A stretch of 64,000 nucleotides of DNA. Origin: DASRDU01 sp035560235 (GTDB lineage Bacteria > Acidobacteriota > Blastocatellia > RBC074). A program made the translations under genes and the position numbers. Under the pieces are notes generated by a model. The model was not told where the DNA came from. It saw nothing but the letters and a program-made list of their open reading frames with translations, and did not search any database. Numbering within the stretch: the stretch's first letter is position 1; every line of letters begins with the position of its first letter. Shown piece after piece: positions 24,250 to 32,992 of this stretch. The stretch covers positions 95,625 through 159,624 of the forward strand of contig DATMAG010000045.1 of assembly GCA_035560235.1 (NCBI GenBank). The letters run 5' to 3'.

Positions 24250-25746
24250 ATGCTGACCGAATACCGACAACGCTTCACCCAGTTCCAGTCAGAGTTGTCC
24301 CGCGAGGAATATCTCTTCAATTCCGGCCAGAAGGAACGCCCGGAAACAGCGCACATTTATGCTGAAAACAGCGACCTCTTTTCACGCTCCGCGATTGACG
24401 AACTGCAGAAAAGTCTGGCCGAAACAGGCGAGTCCCGCGAAACCGACCGCGAAGCGATCAGCCGCCTGATCGCCTTTGCCATCGAAGGCAGTCTGTCAGG
24501 ACGCGTGCGCGAGCTTTCGGCAGAGATTGCCGCCTATGAAGCGCAGGCCACGATCCGCTGGCAGGATCAGACGCTCAGCTTTCACGAGGCCCTGAATCTG
24601 CCGGTCAGCGAAGCGAACGCGCAGCGCCGCCGCGACCTGCTTGCGCGCCTCGGTGAAGTCATCAGGGGCGCGCAGGATCTGCGTGCCGAGCGGCTCGAAC
24701 GGCTGCACGAGGCTGCCCATGACTTCAACGGTCAGAATTATCTCGCGCTGTACAGTGAACTGCGCGGAGCTGATTACGAAAGGCTGGCGACTCAACTGAC
24801 GGCCTTTCTCTCCGCGACCGAAAGCCGGTACGTTACGGTTCTCTCCTTCATTCTGCCGCGTGATGCTGGTGTCAGTATTGATTCCGCGACCCGCGCTGAC
24901 ATCGGTTACCTGCAACGACTGCCGCGCTTCGACGAATACTTTCCGCGCTGGCGGCTGCGCGAAGTTTACGAGGAGACATTCAGAGGTCTGGGACTCAGAA
25001 CGTGGCAGCAGGCGAACATCACGATTGACGACGCGCCGCGCCCGCGCAAACAGCCGCGCCCGTTCTGCGCTCCGATTCAGATTCCCGACGACATCCGGCT
25101 GGTCATCGGGCCCGGCAACGGCTGGCACGATTATCCGATGTTTCTTCACGAAGCCGGGCACGCGCAGCATTTCGCCTGGACTTCGCGCCAGCTCTTTCCC
25201 GAATTTCGGTGGACGGGCGATTTCGCCGTCACTGAAACGTGGGCGTTCCTGCTTCAGTTTCTGCTGCTCGACGAAAAATGGCTGATGGAGATGCTCGGCT
25301 TTTATGAAAGCAGCGAGTTTCGCCACACGCTCGCCGCCCACAGGCTGATGTTCGCGCGTCGTTATGCGGCAAAGCTGATTTACGAGGTCGAACTGCACGC
25401 TGAAAAACTGACCGGCACAGCCGGGGCGCGTTACGCCGAACTGCTCACCGACGCAGTGCGCGTGAAGTATGATGAGACGGAACACCTGCGCGACCTCGAT
25501 GACGGCTTTTATTCAGCGAATTACCTGCGCGCCCTGGCCTTTGAAGCGCAGTTGCGTGAATACCTGAAATCAAGATACGGCACGCGCTGGTGGGCTTCGC
25601 GCAAGGCGGGTGAGATGCTGGTTGACCTGTGGAATACGGGCCTGCGCTATTCAGCCGAACGGCTGGCCGCGATGATCGGGCTGGGCGAACTGTCGTTCGA
25701 CTGGCTGGCGGAAGAGTTGATGCAGCAGGTGAAATTCAAACAATAA
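24250..25746 (+). CDS. M3-family (thimet oligopeptidase-like) metallopeptidase
   Basis: About 498 residues from the ATG at 24250; the frame continues upstream to a GTG at 24079, but that part overlaps a palindrome and looks non-coding. The zinc motif HEAGH is at residues 300-304 in MFLHEAGHAQHF, with the third ligand probably Glu329 in AVTETWAFL, the spacing of M3 peptidases. The N-terminal half is long and alpha-helical, as in oligoendopeptidases. No signal peptide is seen, so it probably trims peptides in the cytoplasm. It overlaps no neighbour; aroB follows 12 bp later in the same direction and is likely co-transcribed. Confidence 0.8.
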   Translation: MLTEYRQRFTQFQSELSREEYLFNSGQKERPETAHIYAENSDLFSRSAIDELQKSLAETGESRETDREAISRLIAFAIEGSLSGRVRELSAEIAAYEAQATIRWQDQTLSFHEALNLPVSEANAQRRRDLLARLGEVIRGAQDLRAERLERLHEAAHDFNGQNYLALYSELRGADYERLATQLTAFLSATESRYVTVLSFILPRDAGVSIDSATRADIGYLQRLPRFDEYFPRWRLREVYEETFRGLGLRTWQQANITIDDAPRPRKQPRPFCAPIQIPDDIRLVIGPGNGWHDYPMFLHEAGHAQHFAWTSRQLFPEFRWTGDFAVTETWAFLLQFLLLDEKWLMEMLGFYESSEFRHTLAAHRLMFARRYAAKLIYEVELHAEKLTGTAGARYAELLTDAVRVKYDETEHLRDLDDGFYSANYLRALAFEAQLREYLKSRYGTRWWASRKAGEMLVDLWNTGLRYSAERLAAMIGLGELSFDWLAEELMQQVKFKQ

Positions 25747-25758
25747 CCATTCACACTG

Positions 25759-26910
25759 ATGGGACAGACTAAAGCACGGACAGTTCACGTTTCACTCGAT
25801 GAACGCAGCTACGAAATCACAATTGCCGATGGCATTCTTTCGCAGACCGGCGACATCACCCGCGCTGTGTTAGGCTCGAAAACGCGCCGTCTCGCCATCA
25901 TCTCCAATCCGAAAGTTCACTCGCTTTATGGCCGGGCGGTCGAGCGCAGTCTGAAGAAGGCCGGATTTGTGACGCTCACGCATCTGATGGGCGATGGCGA
26001 AAGATTCAAGTCGCTGCGGACGGCTGAACGGGCGTGGTCGTTTCTGCTTGAACATCGCTTTGAGCGCAGCGATGCGATTGTCGCGCTCGGCGGCGGCGTG
26101 GTCGGCGACCTGGCCGGATTCGTTGCGGCGACTTATCAGCGCGGCATCAGTTTTGTGCAGATTCCGACGACGCTGCTCGCACAGATTGACAGTTCGGTTG
26201 GCGGCAAGACGGCGGTCAATCATCCGCTCGGCAAGAATATGATCGGAGCCTTTCATCAGCCGCGCGCGGTGATGATTGACCCGATAGTGCTTGAATCGCT
26301 GCCGCAGCGTGAACTGCGGGCCGGGCTGTATGAAGTTCTCAAAACCGGCATCATCCGCGACCGCGCGCTGTTTGAGCTGACCCGCGATTCGGTCAGACAG
26401 ATCGAATCGTTCGATTCCGACATTCTTTCGCGCATCATCGCGCGGTGCTGTGCGATCAAGGCCGAAGTCGTCGCGGCGGATGAGCGCGAAGCGGGATTGC
26501 GGCGGATACTCAACTTCGGCCACACCATCGGTCATGCGCTCGAAGCGGTGACGCATTACCGCCGGTTAAAGCACGGCGAAGCGGTCGGGTACGGGATGAA
26601 ATCTGCGGCTTCCATTGCCGAGAAAGCTGGTATAATTGCGCCCGCCGAAAGCCAGGCCATCAGAGTCGGCATTGACTCATCAGGCCCCCTGCCCGGAATC
26701 AGCGATCTCAGGCCCCGGGACATTCTGCTGGCAATGACGCACGACAAGAAAGTCGCGCAGGGCAGAATCCCGTTCATCCTGCCGACCAGGATTGGTGAAG
26801 TCATCGTGCGTGATGATATTCCCGCGAACATCATTCGCGCTGCCGTCAGAGAACTCCTTGCCCCTTCAACCCAGGCTTCAGCAAGAGTAGTTATGAACCA
26901 GAGGAAGTAA
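25759..26910 (+). CDS. aroB: 3-dehydroquinate synthase
   Basis: 383 residues. The conserved blocks are all present: GDGERFKSL, DAIVALGGGVVGDLAGFVAATYQRG in the NAD-binding region, PTTLLAQIDSSVGGKTAVNHPLGKN, IGAFHQPRAVMID, LRAGLYEVLKTGII, and the metal-binding NFGHTIGHALE followed by HGEAVGYGM. The enzyme turns DAHP into 3-dehydroquinate, step two of the shikimate pathway, in the cytoplasm. The last 20 residues (STQASARVVMNQRK) extend past the usual end. It follows the M3 peptidase by 12 bp and precedes a small membrane protein by 4 bp. Confidence 0.95.
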   Translation: MGQTKARTVHVSLDERSYEITIADGILSQTGDITRAVLGSKTRRLAIISNPKVHSLYGRAVERSLKKAGFVTLTHLMGDGERFKSLRTAERAWSFLLEHRFERSDAIVALGGGVVGDLAGFVAATYQRGISFVQIPTTLLAQIDSSVGGKTAVNHPLGKNMIGAFHQPRAVMIDPIVLESLPQRELRAGLYEVLKTGIIRDRALFELTRDSVRQIESFDSDILSRIIARCCAIKAEVVAADEREAGLRRILNFGHTIGHALEAVTHYRRLKHGEAVGYGMKSAASIAEKAGIIAPAESQAIRVGIDSSGPLPGISDLRPRDILLAMTHDKKVAQGRIPFILPTRIGEVIVRDDIPANIIRAAVRELLAPSTQASARVVMNQRK

Positions 26911-26914
26911 TGCC

Positions 26915-27289
26915 ATGCCTGATCGAAAAATCTCCCGCTGCGAACGAGGCGAAGGGCGCCTGGGGTTTCTGTTCACCTTACTCATCCTGGCCGCTGGCGG
27001 TTACTTTGTCAGCCAGTCCGCGCCGCATTATATCCACAAGGTGCAGATGCAGGATGCGACGACTGAAATCGTGCGCATCGCCGCGATGCAGAACCTGAGC
27101 GAATCGGACGTGCGCTCAAGGCTCTCGGCGAAAGTTCACGAACTCGACCTGCCGCGCGACACAAAGATCGAAGTCAAACGCAGCGGCAAGCTGGTCAACG
27201 CCAGCGTCTCCTACACGCAGAACATCACACTGCCGTTTTATACCTGTGTCTGGCCGGTCAGCATTCAGGCGCAGGAAAGCGGCTTCTGA
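26915..27289 (+). CDS. Small single-span membrane protein of unknown function
   Basis: 124 residues starting 4 bp after the aroB stop. A short charged N terminus (MPDRKISRCERGEGR) precedes one membrane helix (LGFLFTLLILAAGGYFVSQS). The rest is a small soluble domain with amphipathic strands (DTKIEVKRSGKLVNASVSYT, QNITLPFYTCVWPVSIQAQE), probably periplasmic. The pattern resembles DUF4845-type or pseudopilin-like small proteins, but I cannot place it with confidence. Tight spacing suggests translation with aroB. A repeat element with a strong terminator hairpin follows. Confidence 0.65.
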   Translation: MPDRKISRCERGEGRLGFLFTLLILAAGGYFVSQSAPHYIHKVQMQDATTEIVRIAAMQNLSESDVRSRLSAKVHELDLPRDTKIEVKRSGKLVNASVSYTQNITLPFYTCVWPVSIQAQESGF

Positions 27290-27305
27290 TTTCGGAAAGA
27301 AGCCG

Positions 27306-27420
27306 CCACGAATCAGCACAGATGAACACGAATGAGGACACCTGAAGCGGCAGTTCGCTTCAGGTGTCCTTCAGTTGTGACGCGACCAGAACATTCGCGC
27401 TGATTTGTGTTCATTCGTGG
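27306..27420. repeat. Short-unit inverted repeat around a terminator hairpin (family B)
   Basis: Outer arms built from ACGAAT-type units lie at 27306-27333 (starting CCACGAATCAGC) and 27393-27420 (ending GTTCATTCGTGG); 22 of 28 positions pair. A perfect 14-bp hairpin sits inside at 27336-27369. Near-identical arm sequence recurs at 32993-33083 between two PilZ genes. The rest of the 234-bp gap before the next gene shows nothing further. Confidence 0.7.
27336..27369 (+). terminator. Strong hairpin ending the M3-aroB transcript
   Basis: A perfect 14-bp stem, GGACACCTGAAGCG / CGCTTCAGGTGTCC, closes a 6-nt loop (GCAGTT). The tail (TTCAGTTGTG) is only weakly T-rich. It lies 47 bp after the stop codon of the small membrane protein. 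Confidence 0.6.
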
Positions 27421-27523
27421 CTGCCTTTGTCCGGGTTCTTCAGCTTGCCGCGACACTCAGCACCAACTACAATCACGGCCACTCAAAGCTTTCTGTCGGC
27501 ACTTCACTGACCCGGAGGTTTTC

Positions 27524-29731
27524 ATGGCCCGAATCGTCAGGCGTCTGCTCGTCCCTGTCCTCGCTCTGCTGGCCGGCGTCGCTGTCTTTTCGCCACGCCG
27601 GAACGAAGGCGCACAAAACACTCCAACCTTCAGCAGGGAGGTCGTGCGCATTCTGCAGAACAACTGTCAGACCTGCCATCATCCCGGTGACATCGCGCCG
27701 ATGTCGCTGATGACTTACGAAGAGGCCAGGCCTTACGCGCAGGCAATTAAAGCGCAGACGCAGGCGCGACTGATGCCGCCGTGGAAACCGGCGCCGGGCT
27801 GCGGCGACTTTCAGGACGCGCGAACGCTGACCAGTGAAGAGATCGCCACGCTCGCCGCGTGGGCCGATGCCGGAGCGCCTGAAGGCAATCCGGCTGAGCT
27901 GCCTGCGCCGAAAAACTTCGGTGACGGATGGACGCTCGGCACGCCTGATCTGGTGCTCGTGCCGGACGAGGAGTACACGCCGCCGACTGACCGCGATCTG
28001 TATCGCTGCTTCACAGTTCCGACCTCGCTGCGCGGTGATCGTTATCTTTCTGCGATTGACATCAAACCCGGCAACCGGCGCATTGTGCATCACGTGATCG
28101 TCTATCCCGATCCGACGGGCAAATCGGTCGAGCTTGATGCAAAGGATCCGGGGCCGGGCTATACGTGTTTTGGCGGGCCGGGCTTTGACAGCAACAGCAT
28201 CATTGGCGGCTGGGCACCCGGCAGTCGCGGCTTTCTCGCGGGCGACGGCAACGGCGTCAGGTTACAAAAGGATTCGCGCGTCGTGATTCAGGTTCATTAC
28301 CATCCGACCGGATTCGCCGAAAAAGACCTGACGCAGATCGGCTTGTACTTTGCAAACAAGCCGGTGCAGAAGGAGGTTCAGTACCTGCCGCTCGCCAATA
28401 CCGGATTCACGATTCCAGCCGGAGAGAAACGCTATCAGGTGACGGCGAGCTTTCCGGTTCCACTCAGCGCCCGCATCGTTTCAATCACGCCGCATATGCA
28501 CCTGCTCGGGCGTGAAATGAAGGTCGAAATCACGCGGCCCGGTCAGGCTGCCGAATGCCTGATCAATATTCCCGACTGGAATTTTCAGTGGCAGGGGACG
28601 TATCTCTACAAACAGCCCGTCGCGGTGCAGACCGGAGCGACGCTCAGGGTCACGGCTTATTACGACAACTCCGCGAGCAATCCGCTCAATCCCAACAATC
28701 CGCCGAAGCCTGTGAAATGGGGCGAAGCCACGACCGACGAAATGTGCGTGGTCTTTTTCGGCTACACGCTCGATGCGCTCAGCGTGACGCCCTCCGCGCC
28801 GCAACTCAGTGAGGTCACGCTCGATCAGAACGGCAATCTGACCGTCACTGGCGCAGGCTTTCTCGCGGGCGCGGACATTGAAGTCAACGGCCTCAGACTG
28901 CACGACACGCGCACCGAGACGGATGCAACGGCAACGTCGAAGCTGCTTTCAGGCGAGATGTGGAAGGTCGCGGTCGCGCCCGGCGAGACGGCCAGAGTCA
29001 CGGTCATCAATCCTGATGGGGTGAGAACGACGGAAAAACTTTTCACCCGCGCAGGCACGGCGCTTTCGATGGCCGCAGTGTCTGCGGCGAATTACTCGCC
29101 TGAAGCTCTCGCGCCGGACACGATTGCCGCTGCCTTCGGCGCAAAGCTCGCAACGAGCCTGGAAGTGGCGACCTCGCTGCCGCTGCCACTGACGCTCGGC
29201 GGCACGACCGTGCGCGTCAACGGTGTTCCGGCCCCGTTGTTCTTCGCGGCTCCGGGACAGGTCAATTTCCTGGTGCCATCATCAACCCAGAGCGGTACAG
29301 CCGTCGTTGAAATCACCACTGCCGACGGCGTCATTTCGCGCAGCAGTCTGACGATCAGCAGCACTGCGCCGGGCATCTTCACGGCCAACGCAGCGGGCAA
29401 CGGCGCGCCCGCCGCGCTCGCGACGGCTGACGGCGTTAATTACACAGCGGTCGGCAATTCTGACGGTTCGCCGAGGCCGGTGAATGCCGGAAATTATCTG
29501 GTGCTGTTCGGAACAGGCCTGCGGCGGGCGGCTTCGGGAACGGTGAAGATTACGATTGGCGGCGTCAGCGCCCCTGTGCTCTATGCCGGAGCGCAGCCTG
29601 GTTTTGCCGGACTCGATCAGATCAACACGCAGATTCCCGCCGGTGTCTCCGGCCTGGCTGATCTGATTGTGATCGTCAACGGCAGGCCCGCCAATGCGGT
29701 GAAGATCAGCGTTCAGGGCAGCAGCACCTGA
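27524..29731 (+). CDS. Secreted cytochrome c / copper monooxygenase-like protein with TIGR03437-type C terminus
   Basis: About 735 residues; the ATG at 27524 is preceded by GGAGG at good spacing. After a signal peptide (residues 1-30) comes a haem-binding CQTCH (48-52). A region similar to copper type II ascorbate-dependent monooxygenases (PHM-like) follows, with RRIVHHVIVY, VIQVHYHPTG, ITPHMHLLGREM and TTDEMCVVFFGY carrying the likely Cu ligands. An IPT/TIG-like domain (about 420-500) and an acidobacterial TIGR03437-type module (AVSAANYSPEALAPDTIAAA, PGQVNFLVPSSTQSGTAVVE) complete the chain. It should be periplasmic or surface-exposed, oxidising an unknown substrate with electrons through haem. 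It is convergent with the J-protein gene. Confidence 0.75.
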   Translation: MARIVRRLLVPVLALLAGVAVFSPRRNEGAQNTPTFSREVVRILQNNCQTCHHPGDIAPMSLMTYEEARPYAQAIKAQTQARLMPPWKPAPGCGDFQDARTLTSEEIATLAAWADAGAPEGNPAELPAPKNFGDGWTLGTPDLVLVPDEEYTPPTDRDLYRCFTVPTSLRGDRYLSAIDIKPGNRRIVHHVIVYPDPTGKSVELDAKDPGPGYTCFGGPGFDSNSIIGGWAPGSRGFLAGDGNGVRLQKDSRVVIQVHYHPTGFAEKDLTQIGLYFANKPVQKEVQYLPLANTGFTIPAGEKRYQVTASFPVPLSARIVSITPHMHLLGREMKVEITRPGQAAECLINIPDWNFQWQGTYLYKQPVAVQTGATLRVTAYYDNSASNPLNPNNPPKPVKWGEATTDEMCVVFFGYTLDALSVTPSAPQLSEVTLDQNGNLTVTGAGFLAGADIEVNGLRLHDTRTETDATATSKLLSGEMWKVAVAPGETARVTVINPDGVRTTEKLFTRAGTALSMAAVSAANYSPEALAPDTIAAAFGAKLATSLEVATSLPLPLTLGGTTVRVNGVPAPLFFAAPGQVNFLVPSSTQSGTAVVEITTADGVISRSSLTISSTAPGIFTANAAGNGAPAALATADGVNYTAVGNSDGSPRPVNAGNYLVLFGTGLRRAASGTVKITIGGVSAPVLYAGAQPGFAGLDQINTQIPAGVSGLADLIVIVNGRPANAVKISVQGSST

Positions 29732-29743
29732 GCAGTATGCAGT

Positions 29744-30481
29744 TCAGGCGGTCAGCATTACTGACTGCAGGGCTTCGAGGCGGTTGCGGGCTTTGGTGAT
29801 CTGACGATCAACCTGAGCGATCAGGTCGGTGAAGAGATCAACGCCCATCGCTTCAGCGTTGATAACGCGCAACCTGAGCCGCCAGGTTTCTGAGCTGGTA
29901 ATCGTCTCAATCTCCTGATCAAGCGCGAGCAGCCGTTCGCGCGTTTCAGCCAGACGGCGCGCCAGCAGAATCAGTTCAGTCGCGCTTTCGCTGCCCGCTT
30001 CAACTTCAGTCAGCCCCGCTCCGGCTTCCAGCAGCGCCTGCAGGCGTTCTTCAGCGCCCGTTTCGTAAGCGCGGTTGATTTCGACCATCAGATGATGGCG
30101 ATGCTCGCGCTCACGTTCGTCGGCAGAGAGATCGGGATGAAAGCGGCGGCAGACTTCGCGGTAGAGCTTTCTGAGCCGGTCGGAATGAAAACGATTCTGA
30201 CCGCAGCCGACTTCATCATCGGCCAGCGAGCCGATGTTTACTTCATCATCCGGACTGAGTCCCTGAAGCGTGGCAATCTGCTTTTCGATTTCAGCGAGTT
30301 CATCGTAGCGGCTGCCGATGATTTCGAGATAGCGGCCTTCAAAGGCGCGCAGTTCCGCCCGCAGTCCCGCAAGTTCCGCTTCGCGTTCCTTCAGCGCCAC
30401 CGTGAGTTCGGCCAGCGCGGCGCGCTTTCGTTCGATTTCCTGCTGCTCGGCAGCGTTGCTGAGAATCAGCCCTTCACTCAT
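29744..30481 (-). CDS. J-domain protein with N-terminal coiled coil
   Basis: About 245 residues from the ATG at 30481, which overlaps the stop of the upstream phosphatase gene (ATGA). Residues 10-80 form a coiled coil (ERKRAALAELTVALKEREAE). A J domain follows with the intact HPD in YREVCRRFHPDLSADERERE and the third helix MVEINRAYETGAEERLQALL. The C-terminal part is again helical (RRLAETRERLLALDQEIETI). The HPD suggests it can stimulate DnaK ATPase. It lacks the Gly/Phe and zinc regions of DnaJ, so it is a specialised co-chaperone. It is co-translated with the HAD phosphatase and lies downstream of lolA; the target is unknown. Confidence 0.75.
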   Translation of the reverse strand: MSEGLILSNAAEQQEIERKRAALAELTVALKEREAELAGLRAELRAFEGRYLEIIGSRYDELAEIEKQIATLQGLSPDDEVNIGSLADDEVGCGQNRFHSDRLRKLYREVCRRFHPDLSADEREREHRHHLMVEINRAYETGAEERLQALLEAGAGLTEVEAGSESATELILLARRLAETRERLLALDQEIETITSSETWRLRLRVINAEAMGVDLFTDLIAQVDRQITKARNRLEALQSVMLTA

Positions 30482-31164
30482 GCCTTTGCCTGCTCCCCTG
30501 TTCCGAATTTCGCCTGCAACTGTTTGAGTACTTCGTGAAATGTCTGAAACTCGTGGCACCTGATGCCCTGCGCCCGGCAGTATTCAGCGAGGCTGTGTTT
30601 GGCAAAGACCTCGTCGGCAATTTCAGCCGGAGCGCGGTCTGAAAGTCCGTCACCGATGAAGATTGTGTAAAGCCCCTTCTTCTTTGCCTCGCGCAGAGCG
30701 GCTGTTTTGTCGTGGCCGAAATGGGTCTTGTCGCGAAAGACGCACTGCCAGCCCCTCCGCTCATCCGGCCTGATGCTGTTGGCGAGAATCTCCAGGTGCG
30801 GAAAGTTCTGCGCCGGAATGAAAAGCTCGATGATTTCGCGAAAGCCCGCGCTCAGCACGGTCAGCGGAAGCTGCTGCGCTTCGCACCAGGCGACAAAGGG
30901 CACGAAGCCCGGATCAACCTGCACCTGTTCGCGCAGCAGTTTCACCGCCTCGGCAAACGGCGCGCGAATGCTGCGCATTTCACCGGCGATGCAGTCGCGC
31001 AGAGTAAGCTGCTCTTCTCTGACCAGACGGCCCAGCGTTTCGATCAGCTTCGGGCCGCCGCCGAGATGCGTCGTCAGAAAGATCAGCGTGTCCTTCTCAG
31101 TCACCGTGCCATCGAAGTCAGTGAAGATGTGTACACGTCCGCGCTCCGGAATTGAATTACTCAT
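30478..31164 (-). CDS. HAD-family phosphatase (SerB/MtnX-like)
   Basis: About 228 residues from the ATG at 31164; the frame extends upstream but those residues overlap the lolA gene. HAD motif I is FTDFDGTVTEKDT with the nucleophilic Asp and the acid/base Asp; motif II is LTVLSAGF; motif III lies near RDKTHFGHDKTAAL; motif IV is FIGDGLSDRAPAEIAD. The arrangement and length fit the MtnX/phosphoserine-phosphatase-like branch that acts on small phosphorylated metabolites. The substrate is uncertain because no other salvage-pathway gene is nearby. It starts 4 bp after lolA and overlaps the J-protein gene by 4 bp. Confidence 0.8.
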   Translation of the reverse strand: MSNSIPERGRVHIFTDFDGTVTEKDTLIFLTTHLGGGPKLIETLGRLVREEQLTLRDCIAGEMRSIRAPFAEAVKLLREQVQVDPGFVPFVAWCEAQQLPLTVLSAGFREIIELFIPAQNFPHLEILANSIRPDERRGWQCVFRDKTHFGHDKTAALREAKKKGLYTIFIGDGLSDRAPAEIADEVFAKHSLAEYCRAQGIRCHEFQTFHEVLKQLQAKFGTGEQAKA

Positions 31165-31168
31165 GGTT

Positions 31169-31813
31169 TTACTGCTCAACAACCTGAACGCCTTTCGGCG
31201 GAGTGAGGACAAAGAGCGAATCCTCAATCGGCACGTTTTCGCGAATGCTCCCGAGCAGAAAGTCCGTGCGCGCGCCGCCATTGTCCACAAAGGACAGCCG
31301 GACAAGCTGCTGCCGGTCGGGCGTCAGTTCGATAAAGAGTTCGCGGAAGAGTTCCTGCCCGCGTCTCGGCACGAGCCGCAGCACGCGATTGCCCGCATAG
31401 ACCGGCGCTTCGTGAGCAAATTCGATGATTTTGAAATCGCGCCGCAGACTGCCCCTGCCGAGCAGAAAGAGAAACGGCGCGCGCAGATCGCTCGTCCCGG
31501 TGATTTTTGAGCGCGTGACGATTCGCTCAGCCGGAATGTATTCAGAAACCTGTCTGCCGTCAGCGATGTAAATTTTCACTTCCGGCGAGGTGTAATCCCA
31601 GCGCATCTTTCCCGGCTTCCTGAGCAGCAGCCTGCCCTTCTCGCGCCGCACGGGTTCGCCCGGCGCGACATAGATCTGCGCGAATTCGGCAGAGAACGAT
31701 TCGAGCCGCAGATAGCGGTTCTGCAGGGTGCTGATCAACTGCTCAAGTTCGGACTGTGCAGGAACGGCAGGCGCAGCAATGAAGAGCAGCAACAGGGCTG
31801 TGAGATATTTCAT
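31169..31813 (-). CDS. lolA: Outer-membrane lipoprotein carrier protein LolA
   Basis: 214 residues with a signal peptide (MKYLTALLLLFIAAPAVPAQ). The LolA fold is indicated by LRLESFSAEFAQIYVAPGEP, the KGRLLLRKPGKMRWDYTSPE block with the family's MRWDY, LRAPFLFLLGRG and PTPDRQQL-like strands such as ELTPDRQQLVRLSFVDNGG. It carries lipoproteins across the periplasm. GGTGGAAAG precedes the ATG, and a sigma-70-type promoter lies about 40 bp upstream. First gene of a three-gene operon with the HAD phosphatase and the J protein. Confidence 0.88.
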   Translation of the reverse strand: MKYLTALLLLFIAAPAVPAQSELEQLISTLQNRYLRLESFSAEFAQIYVAPGEPVRREKGRLLLRKPGKMRWDYTSPEVKIYIADGRQVSEYIPAERIVTRSKITGTSDLRAPFLFLLGRGSLRRDFKIIEFAHEAPVYAGNRVLRLVPRRGQELFRELFIELTPDRQQLVRLSFVDNGGARTDFLLGSIRENVPIEDSLFVLTPPKGVQVVEQ

Positions 31814-31853
31814 CAGTCAGACTTTCCACCTTTGACTTCAGCAGCAGGCGGAG

Positions 31854-31883
31854 ATTATAGGCCGGACTGACTGGTAATGACAA
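31854..31883 (-). promoter_or_regulatory. Sigma-70-type promoter of the lolA operon
   Basis: On the minus strand TTGTCA (31878-31883) and TATAAT (31854-31859) are separated by 18 bp. The lolA ATG follows about 40 bp downstream, giving a leader of roughly 34 nt. Confidence 0.6.
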
Positions 31884-31901
31884 AAGCCACGGCAACTGAC
31901 G

Positions 31902-32966
31902 TCAGCTCACCCGGTCGTCTTCGACAAACCAGAGATGCGCGCGCACTGCGCCATCCTTTCCGACATACTGGTTGACAACAATGGCGAGCGCCTGATGCTG
32001 GTGATCGGTGAAGGTGACTCTGAGCAGATCGAAGCTGGCTGGCATGGTTTCAAGGCGAACGCGCGCGCCGCCACGACTGGTGCTTTCGGTGACAGCCTGT
32101 TCGGTTGTGATGACTTCCTGCTCTTCGTTCAGAAATTCGATGGTGACGGGTTCGGCGCGGGACAGGCGCGGCATGCGGCGGCGATTGACGCTCTGCCACT
32201 GCCGGGTGCGGCACGCCGCCCAGGGCTTGTCGAGCCAGCCTGCGGGCGGATGCTCACCGATGAATTCGAGGCCGACGGCGCGCACTCCGTCCTTCAGCGG
32301 AATCACGCGTCTGACGATGGCGTAAACGCTGTAAGCCGTTTCAGCAAAGCCGTGCCCGCGCAGTTTGACCGGCAGCGGCAGCATCAGGTGCAGAATCCGG
32401 TTGTGACGAACGCGATGTTTCAGATGAATCACAACTCCGGTGCGGCTGGCATCAATCGTTTCGGACATCTCGTGCCACTGCCCTGATTCCTGCTCGTGAC
32501 CGGTGACGCGCACCGGCAGAGCGATTTTCAACCGGCTGCAGCGGCGGCGTTCCTGCTCATCGGCTCCGGCCAGGGAGAAGGCTTCCGGCTGCGCGATGGA
32601 ATTTCTGACTTCGAGCTGTTCTTCCGGCACGGGCAGCGGCTGTCTGAACGCGGCACTCAGCGTTCCGTCGTAATCACGACGGCGGCAGCAGTCGGCCAGC
32701 ACTGAAAAGGCTGCCGAGGCAAGGCTGAATGAGCGGTCAAGCCGCGCGCGCAGATCGGGCGGGAACGCCCCGCTGATCTGATAGGAAGGAAACAGTTGTT
32801 CGAGCGTCTGCTGATAGGCCGCCAGAACATCTTCGCGGCTGGCCGAACGCTGCAGGTTGAGCGCCTCGTAATGCGTCGTCGCCCGTTCGATGCGACCGAG
32901 CAGCCGGTCGAGTTCCAGAAACCATGTCTGCATTTGCGATGTGCCGGTCTGTTGATTCCTGCTCAT
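31902..32966 (-). CDS. J-like domain + tandem PilZ protein, paralogue 1
   Basis: About 354 residues from the ATG at 32966; the longer frame starts inside a repeat. Residues 20-95 resemble a J domain (HYEALNLQRSASREDVLAAY, then AFSVLADCCRRRDYDGTL), but the HPD loop reads FPSY. PilZ 1 begins RRCSRLKIALPVRVTG, has DASRTG and ends near VGLEFIGEHPPAGW. PilZ 2 begins RRRMPRLSRAEPVTIEF and has STSRGG, where Asp/Asn of the (D/N)xSxxG motif is Ser. PilZ domains bind c-di-GMP through RxxxR and (D/N)xSxxG, so only the first looks fully competent. Last gene of the ABC/PilZ operon, with a family B repeat between it and paralogue 2. Role unknown; likely cytoplasmic. Confidence 0.75.
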   Translation of the reverse strand: MSRNQQTGTSQMQTWFLELDRLLGRIERATTHYEALNLQRSASREDVLAAYQQTLEQLFPSYQISGAFPPDLRARLDRSFSLASAAFSVLADCCRRRDYDGTLSAAFRQPLPVPEEQLEVRNSIAQPEAFSLAGADEQERRRCSRLKIALPVRVTGHEQESGQWHEMSETIDASRTGVVIHLKHRVRHNRILHLMLPLPVKLRGHGFAETAYSVYAIVRRVIPLKDGVRAVGLEFIGEHPPAGWLDKPWAACRTRQWQSVNRRRMPRLSRAEPVTIEFLNEEQEVITTEQAVTESTSRGGARVRLETMPASFDLLRVTFTDHQHQALAIVVNQYVGKDGAVRAHLWFVEDDRVS

Positions 32967-32992
32967 ATGCTCTGGGGATATCTGAGAGAGCA

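Noticed and set aside
24496..25485. 329-codon minus-strand ORF
   Set aside because: It lies entirely antisense to the M3 peptidase gene; long shadow frames are expected in GC-rich DNA and it has no motifs.
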